Shown one piece after another: positions 1-5,431 of a DNA stretch of 6,453 nt; within the stretch, counting starts at the first letter, position 1, and each line of letters begins with the position of its first letter. This DNA is from Erysipelotrichaceae bacterium (lineage in GTDB: Bacteria; Bacillota_I; Bacilli_A; Erysipelotrichales; Erysipelotrichaceae): the NCBI GenBank assembly GCA_900754715.1, contig CAAEDX010000083.1:1-6453 (forward strand), in the 5' to 3' direction. The notes beneath the pieces are model-generated. The model saw only the letters and a program-made list of their open reading frames with translations, had not been told where the DNA came from and did not search any database. The position numbers and the translations under genes are program-made.

Positions 1-8
1 AACAATCG

Positions 9-20
9 TATTATAGCACA
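9..20 (-). promoter_or_regulatory. Leftward extended -10 promoter for a gene outside the window
   Basis: On the minus strand this reads TGTGCTATAATA: a perfect TATAAT (positions 15-10) preceded by TG one base upstream, which is the extended -10 form of a sigma-A promoter. The 12 bases are identical to the -10 region of the promoter at 4217-4228, which supports the call. No good -35 is visible 16-18 nt upstream, as is common for extended -10 promoters. It would drive a divergent gene lying left of base 1, which cannot be seen. Confidence 0.5.
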
Positions 21-44
21 AAATGAAAAAGAATATGGAAAATG

Positions 45-61
45 TTTCATTTTTTATGAAA
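45..61. promoter_or_regulatory. Candidate operator: TTTCAT-N5-ATGAAA inverted repeat
   Basis: TTTCAT (45-50) and ATGAAA (56-61) form a perfect 6-bp inverted repeat with a five-T spacer. It lies just upstream of the citrate synthase -10 (70-75), over the expected -35 area, and between the two divergent promoters. Related ATGAAAA words occur again at 23-29 and 77-83. The position suits a repressor or activator site that senses TCA or carbon status. The regulator is not identifiable from this sequence, and the AT-rich context makes a chance match possible. Confidence 0.35.
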
Positions 62-66
62 ATGTG

Positions 67-75
67 TGATATAAT
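67..75 (+). promoter_or_regulatory. Promoter of the citrate synthase-isocitrate dehydrogenase unit (extended -10)
   Basis: TGATATAAT contains a perfect TATAAT at 70-75 with the TG extension at 67-68. The -35 region is poor (TTCATT-like at 46-51 with an 18-nt spacer), so the promoter probably relies on the extended -10 or on an activator. Predicted transcription start is near position 82, giving a leader of about 24 nt up to the ATG at 106. That leaves room for the ribosome binding site but no riboswitch. Confidence 0.65.
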
Positions 76-105
76 TATGAAAATTACATTGAAAGGAGTG
101 ATCAG

Positions 106-1455
106 ATGGAGTCATATTTCGATTCCTGTTTTCAGCTGGCAGTGACACAGAACCAGATCGACAATGACCTATACCGTCTGTATAACGTAAAAAAAGGACT
201 GCGCAATGAGGACGGCACCGGCGTGAGGATCGGACTTACCCGCATCGCCGATGTTGTCGGCTACGAATATAAGGACGGAACCAAGATGCCCTGCGAAGGA
301 AGGCTGATCTATCGCGGCTACGAGATCCGCGCGCTCGTGGAAAACAAGCCGCACATGGGCTTTGAAGAGACATGTTTCCTGCTGCTGTTTGGCTGGCTTC
401 CCAGCGCCGCGCAGCTGCAGCGCTTCCACGAAACACTGACGCGTGCCTATGAGCTTCCGCACCGTTTCATGGAGGCCAATATCCTCCCGACACATTCCAG
501 CCACTTGATGAACCGCCTGCAGCAGATGGTGCTGGCGCTGTTTGACTATGACGAAGACCCGGAAAACACATCGCCGCTGAACACGCTGAGACAAGGCGTA
601 GAGCTGCTGGCCCGCATGCCGGCGCTGATCACCTCGCTCTTTCAAGTGAAGCAGCACCATTATGACCGGCAGTCACTGACGATCCATTACCCGCAGGAGG
701 AGCTTTCTATCGCGGAAAACATCTTGTATCTGCTCAGAGAGGATCACAGCTACACCCCGGCGGAAGCTGCCGCGCTCGATGTGCTGCTCATGCTGCATGC
801 GGACCATGGCGGCGGCAACAACTCCACCTTCACCAACGTGGTCGTCGCGTCCACCGGCTCTGATTTCTTCTCTACCATCAGCGCCTCCATCGGTTCGCTG
901 AAAGGCCCCCGACATGGCGGAGCCAACTTGCGCGTCGTGGAGATGATGGCTGCCATGCAGGAAGAGATCGGCCTTGACCCGAGCGATGAACAGCTTCGCG
1001 ATATCCTGATGCGCCTGCTCAACCGTGATTTCTATGACCATGCCGGCCTGATCTATGGCATCGGACATGCCATCTATACCCTTTCTGATCCCCGTGCCGA
1101 GATCATCCGTTCTTACTGCGAGCGGCTGGCCAAAGAAAAAGGAAGGGAACAGGAATTCACCTTCTACCGCCGCTTCGAACAGATGGCCATCACCATCATG
1201 AAAGAAGTCAAAGGCATCGATGTCTGTGCCAATGTCGACCTGTACAGCGGCTTTGCCTATACGATGCTCAATATCCCCCGGGAGCTCTATACTCCCCTGT
1301 TTGTGTGCAGCCGTATATCCGGATGGCTGGCTCATAACATCGAAAATAAATTATACGACGGAAGGATCATGCGTCCGGCTACCCGTTATGTCGGTGAACT
1401 GCATGAATATGTCAAGATGGAGGAACGCAATGATGAAGACTGTTACCGTATTTAA
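106..1455 (+). CDS. gltA: Citrate synthase (citrate/2-methylcitrate synthase family)
   Basis: Cytoplasmic enzyme that condenses acetyl-CoA and oxaloacetate into citrate, the entry step of the TCA cycle. The 449-aa product carries every active-site landmark of the family. HADH (His231, His234) and GPRHGGAN (His270) match the His226/His229 and His264 regions of the E. coli enzyme. GIGHAIYTLSDPR has His321 (E. coli His305) and Arg330. VDLYSG has Asp378, the catalytic Asp362 equivalent. Arg403 (in SRISGW) and Arg423 (in RPATRYVG) fit the substrate-binding arginines. At 449 aa it is longer than typical 370-430-aa bacterial enzymes, the extra length lying mainly in the N-terminal part. The start is fixed by AAAGGAGTGATC (92-103), a near-perfect Shine-Dalgarno 7 nt from the ATG. 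It shares a promoter with and overlaps the isocitrate dehydrogenase gene, which favours a role in citrate synthesis over propionate (2-methylcitrate) metabolism. Side activity with propionyl-CoA cannot be excluded. Confidence 0.95.
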   Translation: MESYFDSCFQLAVTQNQIDNDLYRLYNVKKGLRNEDGTGVRIGLTRIADVVGYEYKDGTKMPCEGRLIYRGYEIRALVENKPHMGFEETCFLLLFGWLPSAAQLQRFHETLTRAYELPHRFMEANILPTHSSHLMNRLQQMVLALFDYDEDPENTSPLNTLRQGVELLARMPALITSLFQVKQHHYDRQSLTIHYPQEELSIAENILYLLREDHSYTPAEAAALDVLLMLHADHGGGNNSTFTNVVVASTGSDFFSTISASIGSLKGPRHGGANLRVVEMMAAMQEEIGLDPSDEQLRDILMRLLNRDFYDHAGLIYGIGHAIYTLSDPRAEIIRSYCERLAKEKGREQEFTFYRRFEQMAITIMKEVKGIDVCANVDLYSGFAYTMLNIPRELYTPLFVCSRISGWLAHNIENKLYDGRIMRPATRYVGELHEYVKMEERNDEDCYRI

Positions 1456-2431
1456 AGGCGATGGCATCGGCCCTGAGATCACCGATGCCGTATTGAAGAT
1501 CCTAAAGGCCGCCAAGGCTCCGCTTGCCTATGAGATTTTCCAGGTAGGCCTGCCGCTGTATGAGCAAAGCGGCGAGCTGGTCAGCGAAGAAGCCTTCGCT
1601 TCTTTTGAAAAGACCAAGGTGCTCTTAAAATCCCCGATCACTACTCCGGTAGGATCAGGATTCCGCTCTGTGAATGTCATGCTCAGAAAAAAATATGACT
1701 TGTACGCGAATGTGCGTCCGGCTCGCAGCAACCCGGCCATCGTCACGCCGTTCCCTGATGTCGACATCGTCACTTTCCGGGAAAACACCGAAGACCTATA
1801 TGTGGGCGTAGAGGAGCAGATCGACGAAGATACGGTGCACGCGACCAAGATCATCACGCGCGGCGCCAGCGAGCGCATCGTGCGCGACGCGTTTGCCTAT
1901 GCCAGAGCAAACGGCCGCCGCCGGGTGACCTGCGTGCATAAAGCCAATATCCTGAAGATGAGCGATGGGCTCTTCCTCTCGGTATTCCGTCAGATCGCGG
2001 CCGGATATCCGGATATCCAGGCAGATGAGCGCATCGTGGACAACATGTGCATGCAGCTGGTGCAGCATCCTCAGGAATACGATGTGCTGGTGATGCCGAA
2101 CCTGTATGGCGATATCCTCTCAGACCTGACCAGCGGCCTCATCGGCGGGCTCGGCCTTATGCCAAGCGCTAACCTGGGCAGTGAATACGCCATGTTTGAA
2201 GCCGTGCATGGCAGCGCCCCTGACATCGCGGGCAAGCACATTGCCAATCCGACGGCGTTGCTGTGGTCAGCGTGCATGATGCTGGATCACCTTGATGAGC
2301 AGCAATGCGCGCAGAAGATCAGGGACGCGGTCGATCAAGTGCTCATGACGCATGAACACCTTACCCCGGATCTGGGCGGAAATGCCACGACCGAGGAATA
2401 TACCGAAGCGATCATTGCCGCGCTTCGCTGA
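1430..2431 (+). CDS. icd: Isocitrate dehydrogenase, predicted NAD+-dependent
   Basis: Oxidatively decarboxylates isocitrate to 2-oxoglutarate in the cytoplasm, feeding glutamate synthesis. At 333 aa it has the length of short NAD-type enzymes, not the roughly 415-aa E. coli NADP enzyme. Substrate residues align with E. coli Icd: Ser80, Asn82, Arg86, Arg96, Arg117 and Tyr124 (in FRENTEDLYVG), Lys171 (in VHKANILK), and metal ligands Asp204, Asp228 and Asp232 (in NLYGDILSDL). FREN and the Ser-x-Asn-x3-Arg pattern argue against isopropylmalate dehydrogenase. The cofactor loop HGSAPDIAG has Asp265-Ile266 where NADP enzymes have Lys-Tyr, so NAD+ use is predicted. GGAGG at 1419-1423 inside the citrate synthase gene lies 6 nt from ATG 1430 and 9 nt from ATG 1433; either may be the start. 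The open frame runs further upstream to 1220, but that part only reads citrate synthase DNA out of frame. The 26-nt overlap implies coupled expression. Confidence 0.93.
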   Translation: MMKTVTVFKGDGIGPEITDAVLKILKAAKAPLAYEIFQVGLPLYEQSGELVSEEAFASFEKTKVLLKSPITTPVGSGFRSVNVMLRKKYDLYANVRPARSNPAIVTPFPDVDIVTFRENTEDLYVGVEEQIDEDTVHATKIITRGASERIVRDAFAYARANGRRRVTCVHKANILKMSDGLFLSVFRQIAAGYPDIQADERIVDNMCMQLVQHPQEYDVLVMPNLYGDILSDLTSGLIGGLGLMPSANLGSEYAMFEAVHGSAPDIAGKHIANPTALLWSACMMLDHLDEQQCAQKIRDAVDQVLMTHEHLTPDLGGNATTEEYTEAIIAALR

Positions 2432-2436
2432 ACACA

Positions 2437-2464
2437 AAAAAAACGCGATCATCCGCGTTTTTTT
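2437..2464. terminator. Bidirectional Rho-independent terminator
   Basis: Seven A plus CGCG (2437-2447), a 6-nt loop (2448-2453), and CGCG plus seven T (2454-2464) form an 11-bp stem whose outer A:T part supplies a U-tract on both strands. It starts 5 nt after the isocitrate dehydrogenase stop. It ends on the last base of the convergent metallophosphoesterase gene, so one element can stop both transcripts. Confidence 0.85.
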
Positions 2465-2982
2465 CATTCCCAAAGTTGCTGCCTATTCACGCGCAATCCG
2501 CCGGCTGTGACATCGATCAGCGCATACGAGCCCGCTTCGCCCTTTCGGCCGTGACACAGCGAGCCAGGATTGACAAGCCGGATCCCATTGATCGTGACAT
2601 CGCCAAACACATGGGTATGCCCATGAAATACTGCCTGGCAGCCTTGCTGAAGCGCCAGCGCTGCCAATGCCTCTGCGCTGCGCATCAGCATATCCGCAAA
2701 AGGATCAGCACTGTCTTTCAGATATGGCCAGATCTTCAGCTCTGCCTGATGCCCATGGATCAGCAAGATGCGCATGCCGGCCGCCGCGATGATCTTCTGC
2801 TCTGGCAGCAGGTAAGAGGAGGGATCATGGTTTCCCCTGACGATCTTGAACCCGCGCAGATGCAGCGGAGAAAAACCGATATCGCCAAGGTGGATATACA
2901 GATCCAGTCCGGGGCAGGCACGGATGACTTGCTCACATCGTTTCCGCTCGCCATGAGTATCGCTCATCAGCAAGATCTTCAT
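2464..2982 (-). CDS. yfcE: YfcE/MJ0936-type metallophosphoesterase (phosphodiesterase)
   Basis: Small cytoplasmic calcineurin-like phosphodiesterase using two metal ions (often Mn2+). The 172-aa length is close to the usual single-domain size (160-185 aa). All metal-ligand motifs are present in order: SDTHG (Asp8, His10), HLGD (Asp34), RGNHD (Asn51, His52), HGHQ (His76, His78) and HGHTH (His122, His124), followed by the family's NPGS (138-141). Homologues cleave artificial phosphodiesters such as bis-pNPP; the physiological substrate is generally unknown. I chose ATG 2982 because MKILLMSDTHG gives the canonical first beta strand; a TTG two codons upstream (2988) is also open. No Shine-Dalgarno is visible. 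The start sits directly behind the terminator of the upstream gene, and I found no convincing promoter, so its expression route is unclear. The stop overlaps the shared terminator. Confidence 0.9.
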   Translation of the reverse strand: MKILLMSDTHGERKRCEQVIRACPGLDLYIHLGDIGFSPLHLRGFKIVRGNHDPSSYLLPEQKIIAAAGMRILLIHGHQAELKIWPYLKDSADPFADMLMRSAEALAALALQQGCQAVFHGHTHVFGDVTINGIRLVNPGSLCHGRKGEAGSYALIDVTAGGLRVNRQQLWE

Positions 2983-2986
2983 GTTC

Positions 2987-3011
2987 AAAAAGGCTGCGCT
3001 TTCGCGCAGCC
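2987..3011 (-). terminator. Intrinsic terminator of the Lys-rich protein gene
   Basis: On the minus strand GGCTGCGC (3011-3004), a GAAA tetraloop (3003-3000) and GCGCAGCC (2999-2992) form a perfect 8-bp GC-rich stem followed by TTTTT (2991-2987). It begins 2 nt after the TAG stop of the 380-aa gene. The U-tract ends only 4 nt before the ATG of the next gene, so the hairpin would also occupy the place where that gene's ribosome binding site should be. Confidence 0.88.
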
Positions 3012-3013
3012 TG

Positions 3014-4156
3014 CTAACGGTTCAAGATGTCAATGATCGGCTGATAGTAGTCGTAGCGGCCGTCTACATACTGCAGCGCATCATACGCAATGCCCTTTGC
3101 CTTGTCCAGATCGATATCCTCATAGACATGAGCAAAACGATAATAGACATAATCCTTGATCTTATTGTCACGGATGATGTAGCCATAATCCGCGTCACCG
3201 CGGCCATAATCCTCATGCAGGATATACAGATCGGCAATGTCCATCATCAGCTCATTGTTATAGGCAGCAAACAGATCCTCAAACTGAGAGAGGATCGCAT
3301 AAGCGAAATTCTCATAGAATTTGACATCATCATATTTCCACTGCGGGAGCACACGGCGTGCCAGAGCCATGAAGTGCTTCATGAAGGCCATCAGGTCGAC
3401 GCGCACGATCTCGCTCATTCCTTCTTCATCGCGGATGCTGCGATGCTGGGCGATCATGAGCAGACGCTCCCAGAGATGGAATTCACTCAGATATTCCTCA
3501 CCGTCTTTTTCCAGATCATCGCTGAGGACATAGGCACAGGCCGCCGTCGCTGCATCAGCCATCTTCGGGAAATCACTGGCCTTGAAGTCCATCGTATCTG
3601 CGACCTTTCTGACCGTCACTTCAGTCAGGTCGCTGTCATAGCCGTCCTCATCATAATCGAATGAATCCCCGTTCAGCCGGAAATCCTCGTTGATCTTTGC
3701 CACGATCACGGCCAGGTCAGATTCATGCATCAGCTCCCGTGCGTAATCATCATACGTATACGTGACCCCCATCGCCTGCATCATGGCGATGCAGGAATCC
3801 ATGCTGAATTTCTCATACTGCGCCAGCTTGTCTTGCTTCGCGGTCTTCTTTGCTTCTGCTGCCGGCTCCTGCTTGATCGCGGTTTTTGATTCCGGCTTTA
3901 CCTCAGCCTTCGCTTCCGGCTTCACCTCGGCCTTGGCGGCAGGCTCAGCCTTTTTCACGCTCTTTTTGGCGGCCGGTTTCTTGGCAGCTGCTTTTTTCGC
4001 TGCCGGCTTCTCCACCTTTTTCACCGTCTTCTTTGCCGCCGGCGCACTCTTCTTCGCGGTGCTCTTCGCTTCCGCTTTTACGGTCGTTTCTTCTTTTTTT
4101 TCTGCAGGATCCTTGGCCTTCGTCGAGGATTTTACGGTCGTTTTCTTTTCTGCCAT
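3014..4156 (-). CDS. Bipartite protein: histone-H1-like Lys/Ala-rich N-terminal tail plus acidic C-terminal domain, function unknown
   Basis: 380 aa. Residues 1-110 are low complexity: 34 Lys and 27 Ala, no Arg or aromatic residue, and many AAKK/PAAKK/VKK words resembling eukaryotic H1 tails and bacterial H1-like proteins (net charge about +19). They include a tandem AEVKPEAK/AEVKPESK repeat. Residues from about 114 on are different: acidic (56 Asp/Glu against 27 Lys/Arg by my count), rich in Tyr and Met, with an FDYDEDGYDSD stretch (166-176) and apparently helical segments up to the C-terminus. There is no signal peptide or transmembrane segment, so it should be cytoplasmic. The tail suggests binding to nucleic acid or another polyanion, or intramolecular pairing with the acidic domain; both are inferences. 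I do not recognise the C-terminal domain. GGAGGG (4169-4164) lies 7 nt before the ATG. The gene has its own promoter and terminator and so looks monocistronic. Confidence 0.82.
   Translation of the reverse strand: MAEKKTTVKSSTKAKDPAEKKEETTVKAEAKSTAKKSAPAAKKTVKKVEKPAAKKAAAKKPAAKKSVKKAEPAAKAEVKPEAKAEVKPESKTAIKQEPAAEAKKTAKQDKLAQYEKFSMDSCIAMMQAMGVTYTYDDYARELMHESDLAVIVAKINEDFRLNGDSFDYDEDGYDSDLTEVTVRKVADTMDFKASDFPKMADAATAACAYVLSDDLEKDGEEYLSEFHLWERLLMIAQHRSIRDEEGMSEIVRVDLMAFMKHFMALARRVLPQWKYDDVKFYENFAYAILSQFEDLFAAYNNELMMDIADLYILHEDYGRGDADYGYIIRDNKIKDYVYYRFAHVYEDIDLDKAKGIAYDALQYVDGRYDYYQPIIDILNR
3888..3935 (-). repeat. 24-nt tandem repeat within the Lys-rich tail
   Basis: Two adjacent 24-bp units (3888-3911 and 3912-3935) agree at 20 of 24 positions. 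They encode two copies of an eight-residue AEVKPEx-Lys unit at roughly residues 75-90 of the 380-aa protein. Three of the four differences are substitutions with little or no effect on the peptide pattern, which suggests an old duplication or slippage event kept for composition and not for exact sequence. Confidence 0.6.
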
Positions 4157-4180
4157 CGGTTACCCCTCCAATATCACATA

Positions 4181-4196
4181 TCTGCCCGCAGGCAGA
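4181..4196 (-). promoter_or_regulatory. 5'-leader hairpin of the Lys-rich protein gene
   Basis: TCTGCC (4181-4186), loop CGCA (4187-4190) and GGCAGA (4191-4196) form a perfect 6-bp stem. Three more pairs (ATA/TAT) can form beyond a 2-nt bulge. It lies between the predicted transcription start (about 4211) and the ribosome binding site (4169-4164), so it would be in the mRNA leader. It has no U-tract and is therefore not a terminator. It could stabilise the mRNA or bind a regulator; alternatively the DNA palindrome could be an operator just downstream of the promoter. Confidence 0.45.
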
Positions 4197-4217
4197 CATA
4201 TCTCTCTCTTTACCGCT

Positions 4218-4245
4218 ATTATAGCACAGTTTCATCATGATACAA
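4218..4245 (-). promoter_or_regulatory. Promoter of the Lys-rich protein gene
   Basis: The minus strand has a perfect TATAAT (4223-4218) with the TG of an extended -10 (4226-4225). A modest -35, TTGTAT (4245-4240), lies 16 nt upstream. Predicted start is near 4211, giving a leader of about 55 nt. The promoter lies in the 151-nt gap between the 155-aa gene and the 380-aa gene, which is the largest break on the minus strand. No clear terminator separates it from the upstream operon, so read-through could add to its output. Confidence 0.72.
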
Positions 4246-4307
4246 AGCGTTCTGTCATTTTTCGGAAAGCACTTTCATTTTGCGTCATTACTTCCTAAAA
4301 TTCGACT

Positions 4308-4775
4308 TTACGACTTTGGATCGAGGAAAAACCACAGCTCCATCACCATCTTCACTGATTTGCGAAAATAGCGCTGACGATAATGATAAACTTCCGCATC
4401 CCGCCAGCGCGCGCATGCATAGGGCTGGCCGGGAAGCCAGTCCTGATAAAAGCGCTTGCGCAGCTTCGCGGCCTTCATCGTCAAGGAGGCCTGCATATGA
4501 TAAGGCATCGGCACCTTCACGACCAGCTGTCCTTTTTCCAGCCGCAGCGTCTCAAGCGAACGATCAGCCTCAGTCGTGACATCCCCCATGAAGAGCTGTT
4601 CTTCTCCAGTCATCACCATCGTGTATACCGGCTTTCGCTGATGTCTGATCTTCGGCTTGATCTTCGCATAACGTCTGCCTAATTCCTGCAGATCATCAAA
4701 CAGCGTCCTTGCTTCATATGACATCTTCACGCCGCTGATGATCAGTGCTTCTTGCAGGCGCTCCGTTTCAAACAT
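4308..4775 (-). CDS. Hypothetical basic protein, 155 aa, coupled to pcp
   Basis: I do not recognise this protein. It is rich in Arg/Lys and aromatic residues. The first 45 residues look helical (MFETERLQEAL, then FDDLQELGRRYAKIKPK). The middle (about 49-90) looks like beta strands (PVYTMVMTGEEQLFMGDV, then LVVKVPMPYHM). The C-terminal third is strongly basic (KAAKLRKRFYQDW, then RWRDAEVYHYRQRYFRK) and ends in a hydrophobic WFFLDPKS. There is no signal peptide and no convincing membrane span. It is likely a real gene: GGAGGAG (4792-4786) lies 10 nt before the ATG, and the ATG overlaps the pcp stop by one base (TGATG), a usual sign of translational coupling in an operon. This ties it to the DUF969-DUF979-pcp set, but the sequence does not show a role. 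Confidence 0.75.
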   Translation of the reverse strand: MFETERLQEALIISGVKMSYEARTLFDDLQELGRRYAKIKPKIRHQRKPVYTMVMTGEEQLFMGDVTTEADRSLETLRLEKGQLVVKVPMPYHMQASLTMKAAKLRKRFYQDWLPGQPYACARWRDAEVYHYRQRYFRKSVKMVMELWFFLDPKS

Positions 4776-5422
4776 CAGTGAGTCGCTCCTCCGGCAGCCG
4801 TGATATCTGCGTCATTTTCCAGGATCGCCTCAATGGCGGTCTCGATGCCGCTGGCGATGTCCTGCAGATTCATTCCGGGAGTGCCAGCCGGCTGATCCAC
4901 GGTCTGTTCCGTCGCATAGGGCACATGCATAAAGCCGCCCCGGATCTGCGGGAATTCCGTATTGAGCGCATGGAGCACTCGGTACATCATCGCATTGCAC
5001 ACATAAGTGCCAGCCGTATAGGAAACGGCCGCAGGCAGCCCCTTCGCCTTGATCTTTTCCACCATGGCATAAACCGGAAGCTGGGTGAAATACGCTGTCG
5101 GCGCGCCAGGCACCAGCGGTTCATTGCGCGGCTGATTGCCCTCATTATCCGGGATGCGCGCCTGTGCATAATTGATGCCGACAAACTCAGGTGTCAGCTG
5201 CGAGCGGCCGCCAGCCTGTCCGATGCACAACACGAAATCCGGCTGTGTCGCGCGGATGGCGGCAATCGCCTTATCTGGTCCGCTGTTAAATACCGTAGGC
5301 ACCTCCAGCTTGATGACTTCGGCATCCATGATCTGCTTTGGCAGCAGCTTAACGGCCTCATAGGCGGGATTGATAGATTCTCCTCCGAACGGATCAAATC
5401 CGGTAACCAGTATCTTTCTCAT
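4775..5422 (-). CDS. pcp: Pyrrolidone-carboxylate peptidase (pyroglutamyl peptidase I)
   Basis: Cytoplasmic cysteine peptidase (family C15) that removes N-terminal pyroglutamate (5-oxoproline) from peptides. The 215-aa length matches the family. The N-terminus shows the typical MRKILVTGFDPFGG. The catalytic triad is complete: Glu79 in LTPEFVGIN, Cys142 in SYTAGTYVCNAMMY and His166 in GGFMHVPY, matching Glu81/Cys144/His168 of the Bacillus enzyme. IGQAGGR (67-73) is also conserved. The start is set by AGGAGG (5433-5428), 5 nt before the ATG. That site overlaps the TAG stop of the DUF979 gene, leaving a 9-nt gap and implying co-transcription. The flanking membrane proteins suggest it acts on imported peptides, or that its pyroglutamate product is handled by the same operon. 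Confidence 0.96.
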   Translation of the reverse strand: MRKILVTGFDPFGGESINPAYEAVKLLPKQIMDAEVIKLEVPTVFNSGPDKAIAAIRATQPDFVLCIGQAGGRSQLTPEFVGINYAQARIPDNEGNQPRNEPLVPGAPTAYFTQLPVYAMVEKIKAKGLPAAVSYTAGTYVCNAMMYRVLHALNTEFPQIRGGFMHVPYATEQTVDQPAGTPGMNLQDIASGIETAIEAILENDADITAAGGATH

Positions 5423-5431
5423 GATATCCTC

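Noticed and set aside
673..1335. A 220-codon minus-strand frame (and a similar one at 169-660) inside citrate synthase
   Set aside because: Antisense shadows of a gene with all catalytic residues intact; no ribosome site or domain.
1220..1429. An N-terminal extension of isocitrate dehydrogenase
   Set aside because: The frame is open but only re-reads the citrate synthase codons. The family N-terminus (KTVTVFKGDGIGPE) begins right after the ribosome site at 1419-1423.
2003..2018. Two adjacent copies of the palindrome GGATATCC
   Set aside because: It lies inside coding sequence for GYPDIQ in a conserved enzyme; probably a codon coincidence with no flanking signal.
1430..2431. Isopropylmalate or homoisocitrate dehydrogenase as alternative identity
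   Set aside because: FRENTEDLYVG, Ser80/Asn82 and VHKANILK fit isocitrate dehydrogenase, and pairing with citrate synthase supports it. The leucine-pathway motif RELTGG is absent.
2981..3664. A 227-codon + strand frame opposite the Lys-rich protein's C-terminal domain
   Set aside because: No ribosome site, and it starts in the terminator hairpin region. The Ile/Asp-rich composition mirrors the real minus-strand codons.
3762..4298. A 178-codon + strand frame rich in Phe/Ala that resembles a membrane protein
   Set aside because: It is the antisense of the Lys/Ala repeats (AAG/GCC read as CTT/GGC), and it runs backward through the promoter and ribosome site of the minus-strand gene.
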